Shown piece after piece: positions 1 to 12,520 of a DNA stretch of 64,000 bases; the stretch's first letter is position 1, and every line of letters starts with the position of its first letter. The stretch spans positions 17,872,990-17,936,989 of the forward strand of contig CP141139.1 in NCBI GenBank assembly GCA_035236585.1. The letters run 5' to 3'. The notes beneath the pieces were generated by a model. That model saw nothing but the letters and a program-made list of their open reading frames with translations. It had not been told where the DNA came from and searched no databases. Source of the DNA: Warburgia ugandensis (lineage: Eukaryota; Streptophyta; Magnoliopsida; Canellales; Canellaceae). The translations under genes were made by a program, and so were the position numbers.

Positions 1-3000
1 ATCGGGAGAAATGTTGATCTGATGGTCTAGATCGGATCGTCTCAACATATCTCCGGCCATCCGATGCAGGGACGCACCCAAGGAGACGAGCTAAACGACG
101 CTCGACCTGGGCACGCATCCTCGCGTGCTTGTGGTCACGGAGAGTGACAACGCGCGCTGCTTCCCAATTACAGTGAAGTGCGTCGCCCCGTCTTGTCATG
201 TTCTGACAGTCCAGATCAAATCTGGACCATCAAAATAGATTTGAAACTTAAAATCTAATTCAAAGCTCATTTTAACTCCAAATCAAGATCAGAAAGAAGC
301 TTTGGATTCCTGGTGAATAGTAAAATATAATGGAAACATAACATTTGAGTTTTATTCACTATAAAATTTTGAAAATCACAAAAAGTGGTACTAATTCCCA
401 AGATTAGTCAAATCTGACATGATCAGACCTTAGACTTCTGATCCATTAGTAACCTAATGATGCGATAAACTGAATAAATGGATTGAATGTAAATGATTTG
501 GCAGATCTTAAGATCTTGACCATTAAAAGTAACAAAATCCTTGAAAATACATAATAATCTCTTGATCAGATTGATCAAGGATGATCAGAAACTATGAATC
601 AGTATGGATGATGATCTAATGATAAGTTCATGAGAAATGAATGGCCTGATGTGGCTAATTTGAGATAGATTTAGATCTATGCCCTTAATTTTGATAAAAT
701 AGCTTAAGATCTTATTGATTGGTTGGATCAAGAAAGATTAAATCATTTGATGAGATGAATCGATGATCTAGTGATGATATCACATTAAGATAAGGTGATA
801 GCTCTGAATAAAAACAAAAGATCAAGATCTAAACTGAATATAAATCAAAATATGATCATTTGATCAAAATGAATAAATATGATGTATTCAAATGAGCATG
901 CGAATTATTGTAAATGTTCTTTTATTTGCTTATTAGATTTAATTGTTCAATTTATTTATTTACGCTTTAATTGTTCATGTTATGTAAATTACAAGGAAAA
1001 TGTAATTAAATAAAAATAGATATTGATGAACATTTATAATGAATATGGATATGGACTTAATGATAGTAAGGGCCATAGTCAGTAGAAACATATAAGGAAT
1101 ATCATTTTCTTGGCCCAAATTAGGAGAATAATAAACTTCATGAATGACATTTTAAATGTTCATAGATTTATTAAAATCAAATAACAAGAGTACTTAGGGT
1201 TTAATGCTCATAGGAACCTTATGAAGGTTGAGCTAAGGTCGCCCCAATAAATGCTAAACATGGTGGTTAAGGAGTTTCTCTAATAGAGCCTTGCTCTTCC
1301 CTCACCTTCTAGCAATGTTGGTGAGGTCTAAATGCCTCCTTACATGAAGAGTGAATTAACCACTCTATGAGCAGCTTTTAAACGGTAAGCCTTAGTCAAT
1401 TCTGAAATAAGGAGGAGCTGTTTAGTATTAGAAAAGAAATAAACTATCTTCAATCAGTAAAATACTAATTGGTTGAATAATAATAAGATAATAAAAGGAT
1501 AGTCAACTATCTAATCCTAACAAATATGGTAATTAAGATAATCAAAGATCAAACAAGATCTATAAGGAGATCTTGAATGATAAAGAATAATAAGAATTAT
1601 AATATTGTATGCATGTTTTGAAGTAATATAAATATTAGATTCAAATGTAGATCAATAGATTAGACCCTTGATCAATATGATCCAAGGAAAAAGATCCAAA
1701 TCATCCTATGTAAGGATGATTAAAAGGACAATTAAGAAGTATAAATGAGTTGAGGAATGACTGTATATATATATATATATGATTTGACAGATACATGAAG
1801 GATATGATGATGAACTTCAATGAGAAGGTGGATTATTGAAAGTAAAGTAGGTAGACCTTAAGGATATATTCAATATAGAAGATATATGTATTTTACGCAC
1901 GATCTTATCCTAATAACTATAGATTAATTATACTTGCCTTAGAATTGTTTATGATCAACAAATTATGTTGAAATGAATACAAAGCGATTGATTAAGTAAT
2001 TATGAAATTACTTAATGGGTAGAATGAGAATATTTGAACTATATAAGTTGGACCCCCAAATCTTAAGAAAAGAAGTTATAGGCATGTCCTATTATAACCA
2101 GACACACAATGTGTAAGTATGGAATATTATTTTCCATACAAGCATGAAGGCTTGTGGTTTTGTTTTAAGACAAGCTTATGCTTGGGGATGCCAATGCTAG
2201 GAGAGTTATGAGGATTTGGCTACTCGCTCTACAAAACTAATTATGATGATGATACCTTGCCCAAAGAGATGCAAAATGTCAAGTGGGGCAATTATGGGAA
2301 GGCTGCCACTGTGACAACCATGGTTCCTCTCATACGAACATAGATTTGTATTTTTCACTGTGGTATTAGTGGAGTATTAAGCAGTTATCCAGCACGCTGT
2401 ATGGATTGAGACTACAAGCATGGTAGTCCTTGAGATTATTTTGCATTGTGATGTAATTGATTATGGCATGATGAGATGCCTTATTTTATGGCATAATAAA
2501 ATGCCTAATAAAAGTTACTACTGATGTTGTATTAGAGGATGATTCCTAATATGATATGATTATATATTAACACCTAGTGTTAATATTGAAATCAGTTTGG
2601 AAATGAGAAATTCTTGATGATATTGACTATATTCAAGATTTTCAATGGTTTTATTTGTATGTAATATATACATATATTTCATACGATGAGTGAAGGATAA
2701 AATGGTTATCCAATTGTATAAATTGATTTATGTCATGGATACCAGGCATAGCTTGCTGAGATATTGTAAATGTTTGAATGTTTACAATATCTCAAATACA
2801 TTTAAGAAAGATTGAAAGCTTAAGACTTGTGGATAATCATCAACGAACAACAGCTCAAGGTATTTACTTTGAGAAAGATTATATTGAATATTTTGTAATT
2901 TGGATTGTAATATTTGGACAATGTATGTAATGACTACCGGGGCTATGTATGTGAATCATTGGATTAATCCTGATTTTAATAAAAGTATTTCTATTGATAT

Positions 3001-3181
3001 TCAATGGAAATTTTATTTTATACAAAAGTCTATGTATGATAAAGTGGCACTTGGGTTTTTGATAAATAAATTTCAAAGAAAATATGTTTCAGCTGTTTGT
3101 ATTTTAAAGTTTTTTTAAAAATTAGGGTCCTACCTTTGCAGACATTTATGAAAATGTATTTTAGGAACCCGGGTCGTCACA
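1..3181 (+). mobile_element. Giant gypsy-type solo LTR, right part (copy A)
   Basis: Fossil. The window opens inside an LTR that ends with GGGTCGTCACA at 3181. Copy B (45757-50089) is the complete counterpart, 4333 bp long. A stem-loop lies at 2757-2794, just after the anchor AGCTTGCT. A region at about 1090-1440 is related to the leader of the Tat/Athila-like element and to the solo LTR at 28981-33436. No protein domains are seen. The flank after the LTR (AATAT) differs by one base from copy B's GATAT. Confidence 0.85.
2757..2794 (+). other. LTR stem-loop (copy A)
   Basis: Perfect 14-bp inverted repeat TGAGATATTGTAAA / TTTACAATATCTCA around a 10-base loop. It lies about 390 bases before the LTR end and directly after the anchor AGCTTGC. 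Equivalents are at 49667-49704 and 29386-29425. A different stem sits at the same anchor in the chromovirus LTRs. Confidence 0.8.
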
Positions 3182-3243
3182 AATATCCTGTTAATCAAAA
3201 TGGAGAACAATTTTGGACATAAGGGAGTTGAAGACTGAACTAC

Positions 3244-3249
<6 letters not shown>

Positions 3250-3337
<88 letters not shown>
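3250..3337 (+). repeat. (GA)n microsatellite
   Basis: Uninterrupted AG dinucleotide run of about 88 bases. Copy B has the matching run at 50159-50259, slightly longer. Translated frames across it give only Arg-Glu or Ser-Leu repeats. Confidence 0.98.
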
Positions 3338-3339
<2 letters not shown>

Positions 3340-4535
3340 ATCCATTAAAGAAAAACTACCCACCTGTTGCCCGATCATACATTCACCCATTTACTCATTT
3401 ATTTCTCTTTTAACCCAAAAAGGAAAATATTGGATAAATAAATAAGATTCTTGTATCCTGACTTTTAGGTTACATTTACAAATTGATTAAATAAATAAAT
3501 AAATAACGTTAGATTCCTTGTTTCAAATTGTGTTAGATATCAAGTTTCATTGAAACTTTCCATCGAGAAGTCATCATAGGTTATGGTTCTAAAGTATAGA
3601 ACTTGAATTCGAAATAGAGATGAAATTTTGAAAAAACTGATTGTGAAGGATGATGGAAAACTAACAGAGCCGTAATTTTGCAAAGCTCACAAAAACTTAA
3701 TGGGAAATTTGCAAAACTAAAAAAAAAATTGGACCTTTTTGCAAAAATGAGAAAATTTAATGGCATTCTTATGGAAAACCCTTGTAGAAATCTTCTTCTG
3801 AATTAATGATATGAGCTTTACTAGTGTTAAAGAGTTTTAGAGACCAAGGGAAATTCTATTGGAAAAATCTTTTAGTTCAGTTACTTTAAAATCTCTTTGG
3901 TTCTATTTTTTCTTAGTTCCTTAAACTCTTTGAGATATAAAATTGGAAAATAATTATTTTTATGAGATTTAGTATATGTGATATCCAAAACATCTATATC
4001 TTTGAGATAAATCTATGATTTTGTTTTTTTAATTGGTGATTTCATACTGTCATATTTTTTGAGATTCGAAATCCAAAGGTGCTTTTCTCTGGGAGATTTA
4101 TTGCCAAGTATTAAAATTTGCTAGATAGAACAAGAGAGTTTTGTTATGATCTTATGATCCTAGCATATGTGGACCTTAGCTATAAAATAGACAATAAAGT
4201 TTCCTACTATCTTTGTGAGGGATAATATTATGAATAATTTGGATCTTATGAAGTCTAGTGTAATCGGAGTTAAATTTGTCCCTTGTCTTCTTCTAAGGAC
4301 TAGTAAAGGTCACATAGAAATGCATGCAATTGAGTTTGGGAGACAAAGATGTTGATTTGTTTTTAAATTTCTTGGTTTTGTTTTAAAAACTATTAGTCCC
4401 ACATAACCAGAGATCACATATTTGTTCTCTCTGGATTTATAAGTTACATACTCACATTTTCTGATTGAGCTATTTATAGATCTATTATGTGGTTTTGGTT
4501 TCTATTGAAGCTCGCTTGTAGGTGCAGGTGCTCTA

Positions 4536-4685
4536 CTGAGATCTCCCTTCTTGTTGGCTTTCAAGACCTTTGAATACTGACTTGATTGTTTGGTTGAGAT
4601 TTCTTTTCTTATCAATTTTCAAGACATCTTGTCTTGATTGCTTGACTAAGATCTCTTCTTCTATCAATTTTTCAATATCTTTGTT
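4536..4685 (+). repeat. Degenerate ~55-bp tandem repeat, about 3 units
   Basis: Three units share the pattern TGAGATCTC...TTTCAAGACnTCTTG...TTGATTG. Units start near 4536, 4592 and 4645 and are clearly diverged from one another. The same array occurs in copy B at about 51452-51604, so it predates the duplication. No function is evident. Confidence 0.6.
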
Positions 4686-4749
4686 ATGGAGTGTTTGAAT
4701 TTGCAAACATTTTATTGTTTCTGAATTTTGAGGTACTTAATATTTTTTA

Positions 4750-4948
4750 AAGGCATTCATTAAAGGCGTCGAGTGTACAGTCTACATTAAGAGTGCAACT
4801 CATTATAGACAAATGATTAAGTCTGACTGGTTAAATCCTGAATATAGAGTTGGCAAAAAATCCTTTGCAATAGGAGGCTTTTACTATCATCAAGAAGCTA
4901 CTTTGCGAAGTGCACCTTTAAGCCAAGGTTCAAAGAATTCAATATAGT
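4750..4948 (+). pseudogene. Exon-like open stretch, unassigned (copy A)
   Basis: An open frame of about 63 codons ends in TAG at 4946-4948, after an acceptor-like TTTTTTAAAG. It includes SDWLNPEYRVGKKSFAIGG, which looks like real protein composition rather than repeat shadow. I do not recognise the family. Copy B (51668-51866) is also open, but most differences between the copies change the amino acid (for example Gly/Cys, Val/Ile, Arg/Gly, Ser/Cys). That suggests no selection, so an orphan exon remnant is more likely than a working gene. Confidence 0.35.
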
Positions 4949-5096
4949 GTAAGCAACTAATTACCACAAGAGAAACAAATAAGGCATAAGGGAAATAAGA
5001 TTAATGATGGTGGAGTAAAAAGAGGAGAGTCTATCCAAAAGACTAATTTTTCACTCTCTTTTATTTGTAAAATTTTCACTTTCTCTCTATTTAATT

Positions 5097-5109
5097 TGTT
5101 AAAGTAGAG

Positions 5110-5191
<82 letters not shown>

Positions 5192-5359
5192 CTTAGAATG
5201 GGTGAATGTGTGTTGGTGATTTTTCACCTCACACTTAACACATATATATACTAAACAAGGATAGTTAAATGCTCCTAACTGTACAATGTGGGAGTAAAAA
5301 TAAAACAAAACTAAGACTAAGGCTAAGTAAACCTATACAATACTATGCTATATTCAACT
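5097..5359 (-). mobile_element. Copia 3' LTR (copy A)
   Basis: Fossil LTR of about 263 bp, with TGTTAAAG at the left end and ATTCAAC at the right end (copy B keeps ATTCAACA). A purine-rich tract (GCTTGAGGGGGAG on the minus strand) sits just inside, marking this as the 3' LTR of a minus-strand copia element. It contains a long run (GA on plus, CT in the element's sense). Confidence 0.8.
5110..5187 (+). repeat. (GA)n microsatellite inside copia LTR
   Basis: GA run of about 76 bases within the copia LTR. In the sense of the element it is a CT run. Copy B has only about 34 bases (52029-52062). Confidence 0.97.
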
Positions 5360-5366
5360 CTCCCCC

Positions 5367-6771
5367 TCAAGCTGGAGCATATAAATCATATGCACCAAGC
5401 TTGTTACACATGTATTTAATTCGAGGTCCTCTGAAAGATTTTGTGAAGATGTTTGCTAGTTGATCATTTGAATTGATGAAGTTAGTAGCAATAAATCCCG
5501 ACAAGATCTTTCTTGTAATAAAATGACAATCCACTTCTATGTGTTTGGTCATTTCATAAAAAACTGGATTAGATGCAATATGTAAGGCTACTTGATTATC
5601 ACATATTAGCTTCATACTTCCATCCTCTCCGAATTTCATCTCCTGGAGTAAGTTATTTCAGCAAAATAAGTTTACATGTTGCCATAGCCATAGCTCGATA
5701 CTTAGCTCTGCTCTTGATCTAGCAACTACATTTTGTTTCTTACTTTTCCAAGATGCTAAGTTACCTCCAACAAAAACACAATATCCTGAGGTAGAACTCC
5801 TGTCTGAAGGAGAACTAGCCCAATCAGCATCTGTGTACCCAACAATTTGAGTGTTGGCCTTTATCTTCATATAGCACACCTTGACCTGGTGCTCCTTTAA
5901 TATATCGAAGAATGCGAACCACAACATCCCAATGATTATCACATAGTGACTGCAGGAATTGACTGACTACACTGACAACAAAAGAGATATATGGTCGAGT
6001 AATGGTAAGATAATTTGGTTAACCCACTAGTCGTTGATATCTTCCAGGGTCTGCTAGAGGCTCCCCCTATCTTGGTAAAAGCTTAACATTTGGGTCCATA
6101 GGTGTGTCCATGGGCTTACAATCTAACATACTAGTCTCTTCTAAGATGTCTGAAGCATATTTTCTTTGTGAAATGGTAATACCTGTACTAGACTGAGCTA
6201 CCTCAATTCCCAGAAAATACTTTAGTTTTCCTAGGTCTTTAGTCTGAAAGTGATGAAAGAGATGTTATTTAAGTTCTGAATGTCATCCTAATCACTGCCT
6301 GTGATGACAATGTCATCCGCATAGACCACTAGATAGATACACTGACCCAACTAGTTGTGCTGATAGAAAATAGAATGATCTGATTCACTCCGAAGCATTC
6401 CAAATTCCTAAATAACAGAGCTAAATAGTCTAAACCATGCTCGAGGAGATTGTTTTAAACTATATAGAGAATGGCACAATTTGCACGCTAAACCAGGCTC
6501 CCCCTAAGCAACAAAGCCAAGTGATTGCTCCATATAAACTTCTTCTACTAGATCACCATGAAGGAAAGCATTTTTAATATCCAGTTGGTAAAGAGACCAA
6601 TGCCACATAGCAGCCATGGAGAGGAATAATCTAACAGAGGCAACCTTTGCAACTGGGGAAAAGGTGTCACCATAGTCAAGACCATAAATCTGAGTATAGC
6701 CCTTAGCAACTAGGCGGGCATTAAGTCGATCAACTTGTCCATTAGGACCCATCTTAATAGTAGATATCCTA
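5367..6771 (-). pseudogene. Copia pol remnant: RT and RNase H (copy A)
   Basis: Fossil. Minus-strand translations show Ty1/copia reverse transcriptase features ([25 protein letters not shown], with [12 protein letters not shown] downstream) and RNase H features (GYTDADWA near 5820, then a CDNQVALHIASNP region near 5600). The order RT, RNase H, purine tract, LTR is as in intact copia elements. The element is broken, with several breaks. Its 5' half lies about 27 kb away at 33681-35910 because other elements inserted here. Confidence 0.88.
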
Positions 6772-9700
6772 TTTGAAAACAATTTTATAAAAATAGTGCA
6801 ATGCAGTGAAAAAATCTTTTATTTTAAATTCATTTTGAAAACCCCAAGTGTCATTTGCTTTCAAGATGAACAAGGAAATTTTGAAAATTACGGTAATTAT
6901 AAATGTCTTCCCAGGTCTATCCAGTCATAGCTCGCAGTCCGACTGTAGTAATTACAAATACATGTCCAAAGGGTACATCATATACTTACATTTATACTTG
7001 TCTTCTCTTCGTTCACTTGATCGTAGCGCTAACATTTTCGGATGCTTCTTCTAATCTTGTTGGAGCTAATCTGTAAAAATAATATATTTGAGTGAGCATT
7101 CCTCATGCATATATTTTGAAAACACGACATGCCACATACATAAATTCAAGGAGCTTTCCATGTAAAACCTCTCCCAATTATGGACTGCTTTGCTGAAATC
7201 CAGTATGCAATAATATAAATATGACTAAAATCATAAAGTAGTAATCGATCAACCCATGTAAGACAATCTCGGCAAATACATCAAACCAACGAGTCAAATA
7301 TAATAATCATGAAACTATTAAAATAGTAATCATTCAAGGCAGATGCTAACTTCACTATAAATATTATGCACATGGTCTTTCAGTTTTGTTCCCACCGCAG
7401 GTTACCTCATTAGGTGATCTGCCCACTTGGAACTCAAGCCGATGGGTTGGTAAACATATCAAACTGACTGGTCACAAGTACTTGTCTACGACCATCTCAA
7501 TGCTATATGCATATCGATAAAACTAAAATTATAGGGCCAACTATGCTAACGATCAAAACACATCTAGAATCATGTGTCTCCAGTATCTAGAGACTAGTCC
7601 ACCATAGCCTCTATGGATATGTTCCCGAAAGGGTACTGTGAACGCCTCCAGTGGTCGTCCCTATTTACCATAGTAGTCGAGGAAGGGACAATGCCATTTT
7701 GGTAGCAATACCATCCACTTTTTGTGGTGGAGGCTGGGAGGCCAACCCCATACATAAACAACCTCTCAACATAGTGACCACTAGGCGCAATAGCCCAAAA
7801 AGCATATAAATAATCCAAATCTCAATCATTGTAAATCAAGCAATTTATGCAATTATTTTGAAAACATACGAGCAATGCATAAAATCTATTCATGCCAGTA
7901 ATCACATTGAAGGCCATAAATCAGGAAGACAATACTGCATGCTTGTATAAAATCATCCTATCTCAAAAGTCATACTAAATACGGCAATAGAGTCAAGTAA
8001 ATCATTCAGACTTTGGAATGCAATTGAAAACTTAGTAGTACCAGACTACCTACCTCGATGTCTCTTGAATCGCGTTCTTCATTACTCAACCCTAGGTCAC
8101 CTTTGGAAAACCTTGGATATTAATTGATAACAAGGATTCAAGTATCATTTTTCATCCTTTATAGATTATTAATTAGATTTATAGATTAACGGCTAGATCT
8201 GCCTTTTAGGATCATAGATCTTTGCTTAATGTGTTTCCAGGCTAGATCTCATGTATCGATCTACTATTTAATGGTTAGATTGCCTTCAATAACTTTTATG
8301 TTATCAAGATCATGTAATTGAATGGTCAAATCTCATAGATCACCTGTCCTGATGCTTAGAACGGGTTTGTACTCAATTTGAATGGTCGATCTATAATTCA
8401 AGGGTTGATACATGTAATGTAGGGTTGATCCTGAGCTATTAATCTCCTAACACCTCTAATAGATCAATTCATGAGATCTGGTGTTAAGTGTTCAATTTTG
8501 GTCAAAATACCCTTAATTTAGCATTCAATTAGATCATCTAACTGTTCAAAATTGCAAAATTTAGCTTGATTTTGAATTTAACTCTAAGTGACCATCCAAA
8601 CCTTAATTTTTCAAAATCAACGGTTAGATCATCATTAGAGCTCATTAGATGACTAATGTATTGTTGATTGTTTAACCGCAAGAGCACGGGCTATTGTAGT
8701 GTAGCTTATGCAAATACGGGTCGATCCTATGAAGACTTGATTTAAAATGGAGTTTTCAATAAAATTCAATTAATAAAAGAATAAAAATAAAGATTATACC
8801 AGACTTAAACTAACAATAAAATAAAATCCATATTTATTCAATTGTTGCAATTTACACAATTATTTATTCAAAAGAAAACAGAAAATACAACTAAATAAGA
8901 TGTCCTGGATAAGCCTGTCCCCAGATAGTCAGAATGTGGGTAATGTAAAACTAAAATAGCATAGGGACACAGATGGAATTAAACCAGGAACTCATATGGA
9001 ATTAAACTGGGGACACAAATGGAATTTCAGACAAAGGACAGAGTTAGAATTCCTCATATCTGCCAGGGGCAAATTTGTAATTTTCCAAGGTTCTAGTTTT
9101 CAACGAAAAAACCAGGAAAACTTGGGGAAGAAGGAAGGAGAGAGGAAAAGAGGGAAAGCGAGAGGTGAAGAGGGAAAGAAAACCCGAGTTGGGTTTTCTT
9201 CTCTGAAGCGTCCAACTTGGAGAAGAAGAGGGGAATAAAGGAAAGTGAGAGGGAAAAGATGGGAGAAAACCTGATTTGGGTTTTCTCTCCCTGGGCCGTG
9301 GGGCTACTAAGGAGGAAGAAAAGGGAAGCAAAGGAGAGAGAAGCAAGGGGAATAAGAGGAAGAAGGAGAAGGAGAAGTAGGAAAAGGACTACGTAGGAGG
9401 AAATCTGATCTGGGCCCCTTCCCTAGAGACGTCCAACAACAACACCGGAGAGGGGTAGAGCAGAAGGGTTTTCCGAATGGGCTTGGGGGGTGTAGAACAG
9501 AGAGAGAGGAAGAGAGGCTGACTGGGGATGGTGATATGGAAATCATGAGAGAGAGAGAGAGAGAAGAAGAAGAAGAAGGTGAGTATGGTGGAAGATGGAA
9601 GCGGGAGTAAGAGAGAGAGAGAGCGAGATTGAGAGAGAGGGAGAAAAAGGGCGTGGGAGGGGTTGGAACAGAGATCAGGCTGGACAAGGCAAACAATGAG

Positions 9701-9800
9701 CCAGGCAAGGAAATGGACGCACGAAGGAGGATAGAAGATGCAAGGCAAGGGAGTTGGTTGATGGGTTGAGAGAACAGTAGAGGGAACAAAAGAGTGAGAC

Positions 9801-9802
<2 letters not shown>

Positions 9803-9851
<49 letters not shown>
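9803..9851 (+). repeat. (GA)n microsatellite
   Basis: GA run of about 48 bases in the minus-strand Tat/Athila-like 3' LTR (CT in element sense). Confidence 0.95.
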
Positions 9852-9853
<2 letters not shown>

Positions 9854-10071
9854 GGTAGAGTAATGCAGTGAAGGGGGAGATAGCAGAGAGAAGAAGAAAG
9901 AAGTGGAGGAAGGGGGAAAGGGGGATGGTAAAGAGAAGATAAGGAGGGGAGAAGGCGTTTGAGAGAGAGAAGAAGGAGCTAGGCCAGCCACCACAGGCTG
10001 GCCCAGGAGGTCCAGCTGAAGAGAGACCATGGAAAGGAGAGTTATAAAGGAAAAATGAGAGAGGGAAAGTC

Positions 10072-10228
<157 letters not shown>

Positions 10229-10845
10229 ATGAGAGATAGAGAGTGAAGAGATATAGGAGAGAGAATCATGGGAGATGAGAGGTGAGGTAAGAGAGGGATG
10301 GAGAGAGAGACGTGTAGAGAGGAAGATAGGAGAGAAAAGTGAGAGAGAGAATTGTGGGAAAGAAAGAGACATAAAGGAGAAATCAGAGGAAGAGAGAGAG
10401 AGAGACATGTGAGAGCATGAGAGATAAGCAAGAGAGAAGTACGTGAGAGATGACAGCAATAGAGATAAGAGGGGTGGGGCCCACCAACATCCCAGTTTTG
10501 CAAGAACTCTAGCTTCAACTTTGTCCTATTCTAGGACTCTTCAAAGTCTTATTTTTTCCATGAAACTTCATCATCCTCATCTGATATCCTTGATTCAATC
10601 TGGAGCGTCCATGCCTAAGTCGATTAATCTGCAATGCACATGACCCAATTAGAATCATCTGAATTGTTCAGTATTCCTCTGATTAGCTTTAATGATCATC
10701 TGACCACTAAATCTTTCAATTGAATGGTTGATGGCCAATTAAAGCTAAAATGAAATATTTTATATAAAATCTTGAAATTAATGGCCTAGATGCTCTAATT
10801 GGATACTAAAGTAGGGGTATTTTGACCAAAATTAAACACTTAACA

Positions 10846-11426
10846 ACCTCCCAACCAGCATTTTGCTAGTCCCGAGCAAAACATGCGAAGACTCGGATAA
10901 AAAAAAAAAAAAATTTTTTAGGTCATCTCCTTCTTTTTTTTCATAGAATTATTTTAAATAACTCTATCAACTTTAGCAAACTAATAAAGATGACTGAAGA
11001 ATTCAAAACCCTACCCATATGCTAAAAATATTCCGCTTAAGCTAAGATATCAGAGTGAGTGTGTGCGTATACAGTCTACACATAGAATAATCTTTATCTC
11101 TAAGTGGACTTTTAACTTTTGAACTCCATCTGAAATATGTTTTACCTTAATCCTTACTAATGACATACGCTCAGAAATAAAATCTCTCAGATAGATGGTT
11201 CAAATCATATCTCTCTCTTGAATATGTGAGAAGAGTCAATAAAAGCAAATTTAGCTCACATATACTCATGAAGAATGAGAGTTACTAAGGAATTGTTTTG
11301 ATCCCTTTGGAATAGATGCCATTACCTTGAAATATTTAGAAATACTACTCTTTTAATCCTATCCATTCATTTCCTTATCAAGACTATATTCCTCCTAGAA
11401 TCAATAGGTCTTTCATTGGGACGAAA
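10846..11426 (-). other. 3' internal end of Tat/Athila-like element
   Basis: Non-coding tail between the 3' LTR and the inserted chromovirus. On the minus strand it carries GCTCGGGACTAGCAAAATGC and the purine tract GGTTGGGAGGT, both usual near the 3' end of Tat-type elements. Confidence 0.65.
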
Positions 11427-12361
11427 CATAGTGTAATATCCTTAATTTTTAAGATAAAATAGGAAATTATTAAATAAATTAAAATAAAAATTTATGGATG
11501 AAATTTTTTCTTAAAAACATAATAATTTGAAAGTGCTCATCGATACGAGTCCAACGCCACCAAGAACGCGAAAAACGGAGCTCAAACGAGGGAGTTATGA
11601 GCCGTCGAAGTTGTAAGGGCAATTTTGTCATTTGACAGAAACGTATAACACAGGGGCCCAAATTGATAATGGCACCCCCATCTTCCACACGTCTGCACCC
11701 AGATCCGGCAAAATCGCCGGAGAAGCCATAGAAAGAGGCGTGAATGGAAGAGGTTCTCTTCCCCTAGGACTCTAATCCTATATCTACCCTCCCCAGGTTG
11801 CCAAAACGCTCCACTTTGAGCGTTTTCTCTGAGTGTTTACGCAAAACCCTAGCCCTGCAAAACTTGGATTTTCCGGCGAGTGGAACCCCGGCAACACGAG
11901 CAACACCAGTCAGGAGCAAGGTAAGCCTCAAATCCATGTTTTTCTGTATTTATTAATTAGAAAACCATTTAAAAATTAGGAAAAAAATCGGATTTTTTGG
12001 GGGCTTTGTGCACGCTACTGTTGGAGCTTGATTTCATAGACCAAACGTTGTCCGTTTGGAAATCGCACCGTCCAACTAGTGCACAAGAGACCCAAGAGCA
12101 AACCCTTTAAATTTGGGAGTGATCCAACGGTGGATTTCTCCAGAAAATCCAAAAACCAGTACCTAGGGATGTTTTTAGGAACTTGGGAAAAACCGTTTAA
12201 AAAACATGGTTTTTGGAGAAATCAATGCAAAAGGATGATAGAAATGAAAACTAGACAAAATTTGGAACAAAATGGTTCAAAAACCAAGTGATTTGGACAC
12301 TTGTAGGGTCACCGGTGATGACCGGAAGCCGGTCGTCTTCTCAGGCGCCGGTTTCCGCATC

Positions 12362-12520
12362 GCCGGTGTAAACCGGTGTAAACCGGGCTGCCCGTGTAAC
12401 CCAGTGTACACTGGGTGCCGGTGTAACCCGGTGTAAATCGGGCCGCCAGTGTAACCCAGTGTACACTGGTCGCCGGTGTAACCCGGTGTAAAGCAAGGCC
12501 GCTGGTGTAAACCAGTGCAC
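12362..12520 (+). repeat. GC-rich minisatellite in chromovirus 5' LTR
   Basis: Degenerate repeats built on GCCGGTGTAAACCGGTGTAA (units of about 30 bp, around five). It includes the perfect palindrome CCCAGTGTACACTGGG at 12400-12415 and a related one at 12456-12469. Frames here give Tyr-Thr-Gly-Leu-His repeats, which are shadows. Confidence 0.85.

Larger units (their letters stand above)
3182..5096. other. Spacer between giant LTR and copia LTR (copy A)
   Basis: AT-rich DNA without a recognised gene. It holds a long GA run (3250-3337), a degenerate tandem repeat (about 4536-4685) and an exon-like open stretch (about 4750-4948). Copy B carries the same content at 50095-52013. Confidence 0.7.

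Noticed and set aside
12362-12520. CRISPR-like array
   Set aside because: Units are contiguous and degenerate without unique spacers, and the context is a plant LTR.
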